Assembly (NCBI RefSeq): GCF_009911645.1
Contig: NZ_QWKI01000057.1
Location: 1-64,000 of the forward strand
Direction of reading: 5' to 3'
From: Pseudoflavonifractor sp. 60
GTDB taxonomy: Bacteria; Bacillota; Clostridia; Oscillospirales; Oscillospiraceae
Length of the DNA: 64,000 nucleotides
The first letter of the stretch is position 1, and the number at the start of each line of letters is the position of its first letter. The notes under the pieces are model-generated. The model was not told the DNA's origin. It did no database searches and saw only the letters and a program-made list of their open reading frames with translations. Shown in pieces: positions 55,595-64,000 of this stretch. Made by a program: the position numbers and the translations under genes.

Positions 55595-55632
55595 AGCGGT
55601 GCTGTGACGGCAGGTCGCAGCACCGCTTTTGT
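55595..55632 (+). terminator. terminator of the hydrolase/symporter operon
   Basis: AGCGGTGCTG/CAGCACCGCT with a 13-base loop is followed by TTTTGTATT. Confidence 0.8.
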
Positions 55633-55680
55633 ATTAAACACATAAAAATCATTTTAAAATTTTGTATAAAATGGTCACTT

Positions 55681-55744
55681 TTTCCGTTTTGGAAAATAAC
55701 ACTCCAGGAACAGAATTGATTCAAGGAAGCCGTTTTTATAAAAT
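55681..55744 (+). promoter_or_regulatory. LysR-type regulated promoter of the Dpp-type ABC operon
   Basis: Dyad TTTCC-GTTTT-GGAAA (55681-55695), 20 bases, -35 TTGATT (55716-55721) in GAATTGATTC, a 17-bp spacer and -10 TAAAAT (55739-55744). The dyad sequence is identical to the one upstream of the MATE gene. It is centred about 63 bases before the predicted start of transcription. Confidence 0.78.
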
Positions 55745-55802
55745 AGAATCAGAGTTGAACCCGCTATCTTCGACAAAAGGGTTCATAAAAGGAGGAACTT
55801 AT

Positions 55803-57446
55803 ATGAAAAAAGCACTTGCCTTGCTGCTGGCTGCGGCCATGTCTCTCAGCCTGGCCGCCTGCGGCGGCAATGGTGGAACCAGTGCCGGCAACACCGGCGG
55901 CGATGGCTCCAAGTCCATGCCTGGACTGGACACCGGAAGTGTGGCGACTGCCATGGACACGGCGGCAGAATCCGTCACCGTTGCGGTGGACGACGACTCC
56001 TTCACCATTGGCCCCTGGGGCAGCGACAGCGCCGTCCGGGACTGGACCGAGACCATCCTGTGGACCCACCTGGCCTACCGTCCCTTTATCGGCGCCGCCT
56101 TTGAGGCCGGCGAGCTGGAGCTGGTTGCTGCCAAGAGCGTAAATGCAGTGGACAGCACTACCTATGAGGTAGAGATCTACGACAACATCGTGGACAGCGC
56201 GGGCAACGCCATCAAAGCCTCCGACGTGGTATTCAGCTATGACAAGCTGGCCGAGCTGGGCTATGTCACCGAGATCAGCACCTACTACAGCAGCGCCGAG
56301 GCCACCGGCGACTACACCCTGACCATCAACCTCAAGAGCGACACCGAGGGCGCCATTGAGGAAGTCCTCTGCGGCTGCTCCATCGCCAGCGAGTCCTGGT
56401 ACACCAGCGCTTCTCAGGACGAAATTGAGAAGAACCCCGCCACCACCGGCCCTTACACCGTGGAGAACATGGAAATCGGCGCGTCCCTGACCATGGCCGC
56501 CAAGGACAACTACTGGAAGACCAGCGATTTGACCACGGTTGAGCTGCAAAATGTGAAGAAGATCAACCTGAAGTGCATCACCGAGGCCTCCATGCGCTCC
56601 GTGGCCCTGGAGAATGGCGAGGTGGATATGGCCGAGATCGCCGCCTCTGACGTCAGCCGTTTTGAGAGCGGCAGCGACTACAATATCACCCGCTATATGA
56701 ACGCCATGTCCCAGTACCTGATTTACAACACCAGCGAGAACTCCCCCATGCACGACGTCAACGTCCGCCGGGCCGTCTCCTACGCCACCGACTCCCTCAC
56801 TGTGATGATGGGCGGCGGCAGCGACGCCTGTGTGGTCAGCCACGACGTGGCCCCCAACAAGGGCCCTGACTACGTGCAGGATTGGGACAATCAGTCCTAC
56901 TTCGAGCAGGACCTGGACAAGGCCGCCGAGTGCCTGGCCGCCGCCGGCTACAAGCCCGGTGAGCTGAAGCTGAAGATCCTGACCTCCGCCCAGGCCCCCC
57001 AGGGCCCCTACGTGGCCCTCCAGGCCATGCTTCAGGAGGCCGGCATCGAGCTGGAGATTATGGCTCTGGACCGGGCCGCCCGCATGGGCGTTCAGAACGA
57101 CCCCACCGTGTGGGATATCGCCGAGTACTCCGACGTGGTGACCGACTTTACGACCCACTTCTGGAGCAACCTGTTTAACGAGGACAACTACCCCGGCCAG
57201 GGTACCCAGGGCTTTACCCTGGACCCCGAGCTCCAGCGCCTGCTGAAGGCCGCCATGTCTGACCGCAGCGAGGAGAACATGAACGCCTTCCACAACTACG
57301 TGGTTGAGAACTGCTACATGTATGGCCTGTACACCGAGATCCGCTCCATTGTCACCACCAAGGGCCTGACCAACGTGTGTATGCAGAAGGAGAACCCCGT
57401 GCTCAACGCCATGACCTTTACCGGCGATTACGTGCCCGCCGTGTAA
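55803..57446 (+). CDS. peptide/nickel-type ABC substrate-binding lipoprotein (SBP_bac_5)
   Basis: 547 aa. A lipoprotein signal MKKALALLLAAAMSLSLAAC (Cys 20) is followed by a Gly/Ser linker and the family 5 binding fold (YNTSENSPMHDVNVRRAVSYATD, LDKAAECLAAAGYKPGELKLKIL, LQAMLQEAGIELEIMALD). AAAGGAGG precedes ATG 55803. Family 5 proteins bind oligopeptides, but also opines, sugars and other organic ligands. The LysR-type promoter shared with the phloretin-hydrolase-like operon suggests a related small molecule here. Confidence 0.88.
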   Translation: MKKALALLLAAAMSLSLAACGGNGGTSAGNTGGDGSKSMPGLDTGSVATAMDTAAESVTVAVDDDSFTIGPWGSDSAVRDWTETILWTHLAYRPFIGAAFEAGELELVAAKSVNAVDSTTYEVEIYDNIVDSAGNAIKASDVVFSYDKLAELGYVTEISTYYSSAEATGDYTLTINLKSDTEGAIEEVLCGCSIASESWYTSASQDEIEKNPATTGPYTVENMEIGASLTMAAKDNYWKTSDLTTVELQNVKKINLKCITEASMRSVALENGEVDMAEIAASDVSRFESGSDYNITRYMNAMSQYLIYNTSENSPMHDVNVRRAVSYATDSLTVMMGGGSDACVVSHDVAPNKGPDYVQDWDNQSYFEQDLDKAAECLAAAGYKPGELKLKILTSAQAPQGPYVALQAMLQEAGIELEIMALDRAARMGVQNDPTVWDIAEYSDVVTDFTTHFWSNLFNEDNYPGQGTQGFTLDPELQRLLKAAMSDRSEENMNAFHNYVVENCYMYGLYTEIRSIVTTKGLTNVCMQKENPVLNAMTFTGDYVPAV

Positions 57447-57495
57447 CCCCAATGTTTCCGGCCGGACCTGATTCCGGTACATAGCAAATGCGGAA

Positions 57496-57532
57496 GCAGT
57501 ACTGTATGAACCCCGGATACAGTACTGCTTTT
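57496..57532 (+). terminator. intercistronic hairpin after the binding-protein gene
   Basis: A perfect 12-bp stem, GCAGTACTGTAT/ATACAGTACTGC, with a 9-base loop is followed by TTTT. It is placed inside the ABC operon, as in the sugar importer at 21711, and probably sets the binding protein in excess. Confidence 0.65.
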
Positions 57533-57577
57533 GCAAAATAATCCCGCAGCTCTACACTGAAAGGAGAGGAGAATGGC

Positions 57578-58543
57578 ATGACACGCTATATCATCAAGCG
57601 GCTGCTGATTATGATTCCCCTGCTCATTGCGGTGGGCGTCATCATGTACACCCTGATGGAATTTGTCCCCGGCGACCCTGTGGACATTGTGTTTAACACC
57701 GGCTTCCACACGGAGGAGGAGAAGGATTTGATGCGGGAGGCCATGGGGCTGAACCGGCCCTTTGTGGTGCGGCTGGGGGAGTATATCGGCGGCGTCTTCC
57801 TGCACTTTGACTTCGGCACCAGCCTGCTGGACGGCACCAGCATCAAAACCGCCCTGCTGAACCGCTTCCCCAATACCCTGTATATCGCCATCTTCAGCAT
57901 CCTGCTGACCGTTGTGGTGGGCCTGCCTCTGGGCATCTATACGGCGGTCCACGCCAACAGCCTGGGGGATAAGGTGTCGCTGTTTGTCACGCTGCTGTTC
58001 GACTGTATGCCCAGCTTCTGGACAGCCCTGCTGCTGGTACTGCTGTTTTCGGTGAAGCTGAAATGGCTTCCGTCCTCGGGCAACGACTCGCTGAAATTCT
58101 TCATCCTGCCCACCCTGGCCAACTCCCTGGGCGGACTGGCCGGCTTCACCCGGCAGGTTCGGGCCAGTATGCTGGAGGTCATCCGCTCCGACTATGTCAC
58201 CACCGCCCGTTCCAAGGGTCTGCCGGAGCATGATGTGGTGTACGGCCACGCCCTGCCCAACGCCCTGATCCCCATCCTGACGGTGGTGGGTATGCGCTTT
58301 GGCAGTATGCTGGGGGGCGCCACCATCGTGGAGGTGATCTTCTCCATCCCCGGCATCGGCCAGTACCTGGTCAACGCCATCAACGGCCTGGACTATACCG
58401 CCGCCACCGGCAGCATTATCTTCATCGCTTTCACCTTCTCCGTCATTATGCTGCTGACCGACCTGCTGTACGCCTACGCCGACCCCCGCATCAAGGCCCA
58501 ATACACCGCTTCCAGCAGAAAGAAGGTGCCCGCAAATGGCTGA
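57578..58543 (+). CDS. ABC transporter permease (DppB/OppB type)
   Basis: 321 aa. The N-terminus MTRYIIKRLLIMIPLLIAVGVIMYTLMEFVPGDP is typical of DppB-type permeases; the EAA-like loop is YVTTARSKGLPEHDVVYGHALPNALIPI. Six membrane segments. GAAAGGAGAGG precedes the ATG. Its end overlaps the next gene by 8 bases, so the pair is translationally coupled. Confidence 0.92.
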   Translation: MTRYIIKRLLIMIPLLIAVGVIMYTLMEFVPGDPVDIVFNTGFHTEEEKDLMREAMGLNRPFVVRLGEYIGGVFLHFDFGTSLLDGTSIKTALLNRFPNTLYIAIFSILLTVVVGLPLGIYTAVHANSLGDKVSLFVTLLFDCMPSFWTALLLVLLFSVKLKWLPSSGNDSLKFFILPTLANSLGGLAGFTRQVRASMLEVIRSDYVTTARSKGLPEHDVVYGHALPNALIPILTVVGMRFGSMLGGATIVEVIFSIPGIGQYLVNAINGLDYTAATGSIIFIAFTFSVIMLLTDLLYAYADPRIKAQYTASSRKKVPANG

Positions 58544-59489
58544 ACTGTTGAAGGAAAAAACCGAAAAAAAGAATCCCGAGCACGGACACGGCGGCTATCA
58601 CAAGGGTGAGAACAGACACCGCCACGGAAGAAAGCCGGAGAGCTTAAAGCCGGGCTCCCTGAAATATGTTTGGAACAGCGTCTCCCACAACAAAAGCGCT
58701 GTCATCGGCATGGTCCTGCTGGCAGCCATTGTGATTCTGTGCATCCTCTCCCCCTACATCTGTCCCTGGCCCTACTCCAAGATGAACATGCCCCACGCCT
58801 ATCAGGGGCCCAACCTGACCCATCTGCTGGGCACCGACCACATCGGTCGTGACCTGCTCTCCCGTGTGCTCTACGGCGCCCGGTACACCCTGATTATTGG
58901 CATCACCGCCACCGTCATCTCCGCCGTGCTGGGTATTCTGATGGGGGCCATTGCCGGCTACTTCGGCGGCTTCATCGACTCCTGCCTCATGCGTTTCCTG
59001 GACATCTTCCAGGCCTTCCCCACCCTGATCCTGGCTATGGCCTTCTGCGCCATCTTCGGCAAGGGGGTTGACAAGTGTATCTGGGCCCTGGGCATCACCG
59101 GCATTCCCGGCTTTGCCCGGCTCATGCGGGCCAACATCCTGCGGGTCGTCAACATGGAGTACATTGAGGCCGCCCGGACTATCAACTGCCCCACCTGGCG
59201 GATCATCGCCCAGCACATCATCCCCAACGCTATCTCCCCCATTATCGTGGAGATCGCCATGACCGTCAGCCGCAACGGCCTGACTTCCTCCTCCCTCAGC
59301 TTCCTGGGTATGGGGGTCCAGGAGCCCAAGCCGGAGTGGGGCGCCATGCTGTCCGCCTCCCGGGATTTTATCCGGGACTACCCCCACATGGTGATTGCCC
59401 CCGGCATCTTCATCGTCATCACTGTGCTCAGCTTCAACCTGATTGGCGACGCTTTCCGGGACGCGCTGGACCCCAAGTTCAAGGATTGA
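58536..59489 (+). CDS. ABC transporter permease (DppC/OppC type)
   Basis: 317 aa. A charged His/Lys-rich N-terminal tail of about 45 residues (EHGHGGYHKGENRHRHGRK) precedes the first membrane segment, longer and more His-rich than in typical DppC. HLLGTDHIGRDLLSRVLYGAR and the EAA loop YIEAARTINCPTWRIIAQHIIPNAISPI are family hallmarks. It pairs with the preceding permease. Confidence 0.92.
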   Translation: MAELLKEKTEKKNPEHGHGGYHKGENRHRHGRKPESLKPGSLKYVWNSVSHNKSAVIGMVLLAAIVILCILSPYICPWPYSKMNMPHAYQGPNLTHLLGTDHIGRDLLSRVLYGARYTLIIGITATVISAVLGILMGAIAGYFGGFIDSCLMRFLDIFQAFPTLILAMAFCAIFGKGVDKCIWALGITGIPGFARLMRANILRVVNMEYIEAARTINCPTWRIIAQHIIPNAISPIIVEIAMTVSRNGLTSSSLSFLGMGVQEPKPEWGAMLSASRDFIRDYPHMVIAPGIFIVITVLSFNLIGDAFRDALDPKFKD

Positions 59490-59502
59490 AGGAGGAAGTC
59501 AT

Positions 59503-60477
59503 ATGAGTGAAAACAAAACTGCGCTGTTTTCCGTCCGCGACCTGGTGGTGGAGTACCACTCCGGCCAGTCCATCATCCACGCGGTCAACGGCGTCTCCTT
59601 CTCCCTGGGGGTCGGCGAGACCCTGGGCCTGGTGGGGGAGACCGGAGCGGGCAAGACCACCATCGCCAAGGCGGCTCTGCGCATTCTCCCCGACCACTCG
59701 GTGGAGCGGGTAGGCGGCGAGATCCTGTTTGAGGGAAAAAATGTCCTGGATATGGGCGACGCCGAGCTGCGGGACCTGCGGGGCAAGAAAATCTCCATGA
59801 TCTTCCAGGACCCCATGACCGCCCTGAACCCGGTAAAGACGGTCATCTCCCAGATCGCAGAGGGCTATAAAATCCACCACAACTGCTCCAAGGCGGAGGC
59901 CAACCAGCAGGCCATCAAAATGCTGGAGATGGTGGGCATCGGCGCCGACCGGGCCGACGAGTACCCTCACCAGTTCTCCGGCGGCATGAAGCAGCGGGTC
60001 GTCATCGCCCTGGCCCTGGCCTGCTCCCCCCAGCTGCTCATTGCGGACGAGCCCACCACCGCCCTGGATGTCACCATCCAGGCCCAGGTACTGGACCTGA
60101 TTAAGGGCCTGCGCAACGAATTGGGTACGGCTATGATCCTGATCACCCACGACTTGGGCATTGTGGCCGACGTGTGCGACTATGTGTGCGTCATCTACGC
60201 CGGCCGCATCATCGAGAGCGGCACCAAGGAGGACATCTTCGACAACCCCGCCCACCCCTACACCAAGGGTCTGTTCGCCGCCCTGCCCGACCTGGACAAG
60301 AATGTCCGGCGGCTGTCTCCCATCGAGGGCCTGCCCCCCGACCCCTCCCAGGTGCGCGACGAGTGCGACTTCTACCAGCGATGCCCCCACAGGTGCGACA
60401 AGTGCCTGGCCTATGACCGGGAGATGATCGAGCTCAGCCCGGGACACTTTTCCAGATGCTGGAGAACGGAGGAATGA
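59503..60477 (+). CDS. ABC transporter ATP-binding protein (DppD/OppD type)
   Basis: 324 aa. Walker A is GETGAGKTT, Walker [13 protein letters not shown], the signature region [16 protein letters not shown], and the switch His lies in LITHDLG. The C-terminal oligopeptide-transport domain has the Cys cluster [17 protein letters not shown], which in OppD-type proteins can bind a [4Fe-4S] cluster. GAAGGAGG precedes ATG 59503. The next gene follows after 3 bases. Confidence 0.93.
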   Translation: MSENKTALFSVRDLVVEYHSGQSIIHAVNGVSFSLGVGETLGLVGETGAGKTTIAKAALRILPDHSVERVGGEILFEGKNVLDMGDAELRDLRGKKISMIFQDPMTALNPVKTVISQIAEGYKIHHNCSKAEANQQAIKMLEMVGIGADRADEYPHQFSGGMKQRVVIALALACSPQLLIADEPTTALDVTIQAQVLDLIKGLRNELGTAMILITHDLGIVADVCDYVCVIYAGRIIESGTKEDIFDNPAHPYTKGLFAALPDLDKNVRRLSPIEGLPPDPSQVRDECDFYQRCPHRCDKCLAYDREMIELSPGHFSRCWRTEE

Positions 60478-60480
60478 GCA

Positions 60481-61440
60481 ATGGCCCCGCTAATCGAGGT
60501 AAAGAACCTGAAAAAGTATTTTAAAAGCGCAGCCGGCATGGTCCATGCGGTGGATGACATCTCCTTTTCCATTGAGGAGGGCGAGACTGTGGGCCTGGTG
60601 GGTGAATCGGGCTGCGGCAAGTCAACTCTGGGCCGTACGCTGATTCATCTGAATGAGAGCACTGGTGGACAGATCCTGTACAGGGGTCAGGACGTAACCA
60701 AGCTGAACAAGAAGCAGCTGGTGGACTTCCGCCGGGACGTGCAGATGATTTTCCAGGACCCCTTCTCCTCCCTGGACCCCCGGCAGACCGTGCAGGATAT
60801 CATCGAGGAGCCCATCCGCCTGACCGGCAGGCTGAGTAAGGGGGAGCTGAAGGAGAAGGTCATCGACCTGATGGACACTGTGGGCATTGAGAAGCGCCTG
60901 CGGATGAGCTATCCCCACGAGCTGGACGGCGGCCGCCGCCAGCGGGTTGGGATCGCCCGGGCCCTGGCCCTGGACCCCAAGTTTATTGTCTGCGATGAGC
61001 CGGTATCCGCCCTGGATGTGTCCATTCAGGCCCAAATCCTGAACCTGCTCATGGACCTTCAGGAGACCCGGGGGCTGACCTACTTGTTTATAACCCACGA
61101 CATGTCGGTGGTCAAGCACATCTCCAACCAGATCTGCGTCATGTATCTGGGCCAGATGGTGGAAAAGGCGGAGAAGGAGGAGCTGTTTGCCCGGCCCCTC
61201 CACCCCTACACCAAGGCGCTCCTCTCCGCCATCCCCACAACGGACATTCATCACCAGAAAAAACGTATCCTGCTCAAAGGTGAAATCAAATCCCCCATCA
61301 ACCCCGGCCCCGCCTGCCGCTTTGCCTCCCGGTGTATCTACGCCAACGAGAGTTGCCAGCAGGGCGCCCGCCTGCATGAAGTCTCCCCGGGCCACTTCGT
61401 GGCCTGCAACAGGGTTGACGAGATCAACAAGGACGCATAA
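60481..61440 (+). CDS. ABC transporter ATP-binding protein (DppF/OppF type)
   Basis: 319 aa. Walker A is GESGCGKST and Walker [13 protein letters not shown]. The signature reads [16 protein letters not shown], so the usual LSGGQ is LDGGR, a known variation in OppF-like proteins. The tail holds [18 protein letters not shown], the second Cys-rich oligopeptide domain. It completes the five-gene importer. A hairpin (61443-61471) follows. Confidence 0.92.
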   Translation: MAPLIEVKNLKKYFKSAAGMVHAVDDISFSIEEGETVGLVGESGCGKSTLGRTLIHLNESTGGQILYRGQDVTKLNKKQLVDFRRDVQMIFQDPFSSLDPRQTVQDIIEEPIRLTGRLSKGELKEKVIDLMDTVGIEKRLRMSYPHELDGGRRQRVGIARALALDPKFIVCDEPVSALDVSIQAQILNLLMDLQETRGLTYLFITHDMSVVKHISNQICVMYLGQMVEKAEKEELFARPLHPYTKALLSAIPTTDIHHQKKRILLKGEIKSPINPGPACRFASRCIYANESCQQGARLHEVSPGHFVACNRVDEINKDA

Positions 61441-61442
61441 AA

Positions 61443-61471
61443 GATTTCCCTGCCCTTAGGGCGGGGAAATC
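61443..61471 (+). terminator. hairpin at the end of the ABC operon
   Basis: GATTTCCCTGCCC/GGGCGGGGAAATC with a 3-base TTA loop and one wobble pair. There is no T-run, so read-through into the next gene is possible. Confidence 0.45.
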
Positions 61472-61494
61472 CACAATACAATGAGATTGGAAAC

Positions 61495-62076
61495 GTGGCT
61501 ATGAGGACACTGCGAAGCACCTTCGAGGAAAATTACAGGGCCGTTCCGGAGCCCAGCGGCAACCGGCGGGGCTTTAAGATGCGCTACATATATATCGGCC
61601 CGTGGTACATCTGGAACCTGCCTCGGGAGCGGGTCCAGACAGCCAAGCGGCTGATGGGTGCGGCCTGTATATTCAGCATTCTGCTCTTCTTCTCAGGAGC
61701 CTTTTTGAACTCCCCCCTGAACCACGACCGGTATGTGAGTCTCACCGGAATGCTCTCCATCGCCGCACTGGTCTTCGAGGTTTTTGGAGCCGCGCAGTTC
61801 TGCGCCGCCAGGGAAAAAATGACCACCATGGATTTCCACGACATTCAGACCAAGCTGATGCTTGCCCCCCTGGCCCACGGCGTCCTGCTGCTCATCACAG
61901 CAGCATTCGCGGTCCGTCAGCTGCTCCGCTGGGACGGCTTCGTCCTGACGGATACGGTGGTCCCCATGTGCTATGCCCTGTCGGGCATTCTGTCCCTGCT
62001 GATGTTCTTCTATTTCCGCTCTCTGCCTATCCGGAAGGAGAAGAACAAAGATTGGGACATCGGCCTGTCCTCTTGA
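61495..62076 (+). CDS. membrane protein of unknown function
   Basis: 193 aa (GTG 61495; ATG 61501 is an alternative) with four predicted membrane segments (about 53-72, 84-102, 125-143, 158-176) and a charged N-terminus with MRYIYIGPWYIWNLPRERV. No family recognised. It lies between the ABC operon hairpin and a MarR gene 53 bases downstream, which may regulate it. Confidence 0.6.
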   Translation: MAMRTLRSTFEENYRAVPEPSGNRRGFKMRYIYIGPWYIWNLPRERVQTAKRLMGAACIFSILLFFSGAFLNSPLNHDRYVSLTGMLSIAALVFEVFGAAQFCAAREKMTTMDFHDIQTKLMLAPLAHGVLLLITAAFAVRQLLRWDGFVLTDTVVPMCYALSGILSLLMFFYFRSLPIRKEKNKDWDIGLSS

Positions 62077-62129
62077 CAAACTGGCGGCCTCCGTGGTACT
62101 CTGGAATTACGTTGATAGGAGGCTGTATC

Positions 62130-62651
62130 ATGAGAGATCGGAACAGTTTTGCCGGAAAACACCACAAAAACGGACACAAAGGGCCCCACGGCCATCACGG
62201 GCACGGCTCCGGGGGCAGCCGGGAGGACCTGGCTGGAAAACTGGAGTACTGCGCCCGGGAACTGGCTCACTTTGCGGGGCGGCACCACGGCCAACGAAAA
62301 ATTCTTTGCCTCCTCCGGGAGCAGAGCCCCATCAACCAGAAGGAGCTTCAGGACATGCTGGGGATTCAGTCCGGCTCGATGAGCGAAATTGCGGCAAAGC
62401 TGGAGGGACGGGGCCTGATTGGCCGCGACCGGGACCAGATGGACAAGCGAAAGATCACCCTGTCCATTACACCGGCTGGGCTGGAGTGGCTGGCCCAGCG
62501 GGACGATGAGGAGATCGAACAGCGCCGGACCGAGTTCTTCCAGGGCTTGACCCAGGAGGAGCGGGATACGCTGGAGTCTCTGCTGGACAAGCTGGCTGAC
62601 TACTGGGACCAGAAGCTGGAGCCCAAACGGCTGGAAAATCATCCAAGCTGA
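62130..62651 (+). CDS. MarR-family regulator with His-rich N-terminus
   Basis: 173 aa. The first 26 residues contain eight His in GHH/HGHGS repeats, a possible metal-binding tail. The MarR winged helix follows (about 45-140): REQSPINQKELQDMLGIQSGSMSEIAAKLEGRGLIGRDRDQMDKRKITLSITPAG. AGGAGG precedes the ATG at 7 bases. Its target may be the membrane protein upstream. A similar His-rich tail occurs on the nitrogenase-associated 174-aa protein, which makes a metal-linked role worth considering. Confidence 0.85.
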   Translation: MRDRNSFAGKHHKNGHKGPHGHHGHGSGGSREDLAGKLEYCARELAHFAGRHHGQRKILCLLREQSPINQKELQDMLGIQSGSMSEIAAKLEGRGLIGRDRDQMDKRKITLSITPAGLEWLAQRDDEEIEQRRTEFFQGLTQEERDTLESLLDKLADYWDQKLEPKRLENHPS

Positions 62652-62780
62652 CAGCCCCTGTGCAGCAGCCCTCAGCGACTTTGCGGCATAGGAATCACTA
62701 TTCTTATAACAGCCGACAGTTCTCGTTTGCGCGCAACTGCGTTGGAATACAGGCGGTTTATAAAAGCGTACTCAGAAAAA

Positions 62781-62813
62781 TGGAAGGGATTAGGAACATC
62801 CTAATCCCTTCCA
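62781..62813. terminator. bidirectional terminator
   Basis: A perfect 15-bp stem, TGGAAGGGATTAGGA/TCCTAATCCCTTCCA, with a 3-base loop lies between the MarR gene and the convergent gene at 62880. The T-run is best on the minus strand (TTTTTC). Confidence 0.8.
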
Positions 62814-62879
62814 TCTTTACTCTTAAACCGCTGCTGCGCTGTCCTTCCCTTTCTTCGGGCGGTTTTTGCGCTGTGCAGC

Positions 62880-63368
62880 TTAGAGGCCGTCCCCCTCCAG
62901 GCCCAACTCATCTCCCAGGCCGAAGTCGTCGCCAATCGTGGGGTCCTCCTCCACGGGTTCCTTGGTCACCGCTGGGACAAACTCGGTGTACCAGGCCTCC
63001 TCGGGCAGGCCGGCCAGGTAGGCGGGCAGGTTCACCACAATGCCGTCCACACTGTAGGGCAGCTTAATGCTGACCTCCTTCACCACCGGCTCGTCCCCCT
63101 TGTTCTCGGTGATCTCCAGGGTCATTTGGAAGTTCTGTCCAATCCAGATGGACATACCCCGTTCCCGCTTGCCCAGCTTGGCAACCTCCTCGCCCTTGAC
63201 CTTGACCACCACACGCTCGAAAGCCTTGTAGTCCTGACCCTGGTAGCCCTCCAGGGTCTTGTTGTCAAAGTAGACGGTGTGGCCCCGTCCGATGACCAGC
63301 ATACAGCCGGCAATGGCAACCAGAACGGCCACCAGCAGGAGGGAAAATACAATCTGACGCGATTTCAT
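62880..63368 (-). CDS. membrane-anchored protein (DUF6672-like)
   Basis: 162 aa. One N-terminal hydrophobic segment (IVFSLLLVAVLVAIAGCMLVIG) is followed by a beta-rich outer domain starting HTVYFDNKTLEGYQGQDYKAFERVVVKV, which resembles DUF6672 proteins found next to ribose/nucleoside-type ABC permeases. The C-terminus is acidic and Gly-rich. Its ATG overlaps the permease stop by 4 bases (ATGA), so they are co-translated. Probably an accessory of that transporter. Confidence 0.65.
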   Translation of the reverse strand: MKSRQIVFSLLLVAVLVAIAGCMLVIGRGHTVYFDNKTLEGYQGQDYKAFERVVVKVKGEEVAKLGKRERGMSIWIGQNFQMTLEITENKGDEPVVKEVSIKLPYSVDGIVVNLPAYLAGLPEEAWYTEFVPAVTKEPVEEDPTIGDDFGLGDELGLEGDGL

Positions 63369-64000
63369 TCCGCTTCCTCCTTTTGGGCCTGGGCCAGCTC
63401 CTGGCCTGCCTTACTCTTCACCATGCGCTTCTTGGCCTCGTACATAATCAAAGCCAGGGTTATCACGCCGTAGGACAGGAACACACGGAAGTACTCGCCC
63501 ACCATGGAGTCGCCGGTGATAAACGCGCCGGCGCCGGGGGCCACAATGAACATCAGATGGAACAGAATCACACCCAGGAAGGCGTTGCCGATGGAGGCCC
63601 GCTCCACCGATGCACCCCCAACCAGCAGGGCGGCGATGCAGAACATACCGATTTGGGCGTGACCGGTGTAGGTGGGCAGGTTGCCCATGTTTTGCAGGTA
63701 GATCACCATGCCGAAGCCGGCAAAGACGGTGGACATAACAATGGAGATAATGCGGGTGCGCTCCACCTTGATCCCGGCGGCCCGGGCCACCTCCATGTCC
63801 TGGCCCACCGCCCGCATATCCTGGCCCAGCTTCGTGCGTCGGAACCAGACAATAAACAGGCACAGCAGCCCCACCAGCAGGAAGGTGAGGACGGGAATTT
63901 TGACCCCGCCCACCCGAACGGCCAGCAGGTCGTCCAGGCACTGGCGCATATTCAGCAGACTGACGGTGTTCCGGATGCCGTAGCCCCGGGGCAGCATAAT
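63365..64000 (-). CDS. ABC transporter permease, BPD_transp_2 (RbsC/BmpD) type, 5' end beyond window
   Basis: At least 211 C-terminal residues are visible; the frame stays open to the right edge. The family stretch GQDMRAVGQDMEVARAAGIKVERTRIISIVMSTVFAGFGMVIYLQ matches ribose/nucleoside importer permeases, with GGASVERASIGNAFLGVILFHLMFI later. The C-terminus is charged. The rest of the transporter operon lies outside. Confidence 0.88.
   Translation of the reverse strand: MMLPRGYGIRNTVSLLNMRQCLDDLLAVRVGGVKIPVLTFLLVGLLCLFIVWFRRTKLGQDMRAVGQDMEVARAAGIKVERTRIISIVMSTVFAGFGMVIYLQNMGNLPTYTGHAQIGMFCIAALLVGGASVERASIGNAFLGVILFHLMFIVAPGAGAFITGDSMVGEYFRVFLSYGVITLALIMYEAKKRMVKSKAGQELAQAQKEEAE

Overview
The window looks like chromosome from a GC-rich gut Clostridium of the Oscillospiraceae (Flavonifractor/Lawsonibacter/Intestinimonas-like). 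This is inferred from strong AGGAGG-type ribosome sites, Firmicutes gene families (ECF transporter, DivIVA, FapA, SLH, LytS-type kinase), a GH112 phosphorylase and phloretin-hydrolase-like enzymes. No rRNA, tRNA, CRISPR array, insertion sequence or phage module was found.

Layout. 0-4.5 kb: a regulatory patch with an orphan RelB-like antitoxin, two XRE regulators, an ECF-type sigma factor with a membrane DUF4367 partner, a small secreted protein and a DivIVA-like coiled coil. 4.7-14.8 kb: housekeeping genes, namely an RlmI-like methyltransferase, an MreB-like fragment, ecfA1-ecfA2-ecfT, truA, a DUF5711-like protein, a CvpA-like protein and a ClpE-like ATPase. Composite palindromic repeats lie at about 0.1 and 9.3-9.6 kb. 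14.8-18.9 kb: an SLH-anchored YcdB-type protein and a FapA protein. 19-26 kb: an AraC regulator divergent from a sugar ABC importer (no ATPase), a small membrane protein and a lacto-N-biose/galacto-N-biose phosphorylase. 26-35.6 kb: a chemoreceptor, a LysR/murI divergent pair, a LytS-type kinase with a SARP-like response regulator, an amino acid permease with a formamidase-like enzyme, and deoC. 35.7-41 kb: an FAD-dependent dehydrogenase, small proteins, a VWA/macro-domain pair and pepD.

The most interesting part is 41-61.5 kb. A LysR regulator at 50.4 kb is divergent from an operon with two paralogous DAPG/phloretin-hydrolase-family enzymes, a GPH-type symporter and an SDR that lacks the catalytic Tyr and Lys. 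A promoter signature, TTTCC-N5-GGAAA followed 20 bp later by a TTGATT -35 box and a -10 box, occurs at three promoters: this operon, the Dpp-type ABC importer operon at 55.8 kb, and the MATE exporter/alpha-beta hydrolase operon at 44 kb. In each, the dyad is centred about 63-64 bp upstream of the predicted transcription start, the usual place of a LysR recognition site. I infer one regulon combining uptake, C-C bond hydrolysis and efflux of a small, probably aromatic, compound.

Inside this region lies an unrelated minus-strand operon: a heterodimeric ABC exporter, a His-rich 174-aa protein, a nitrogenase component-1-like protein and a NifH-like ATPase, with no nifB, nifE, nifN or full nifDK. 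It is a candidate nitrogenase-like reductase of unknown substrate. The right end holds a DUF6672-like protein and the 3' part of a BPD_transp_2-type permease that runs off the window.
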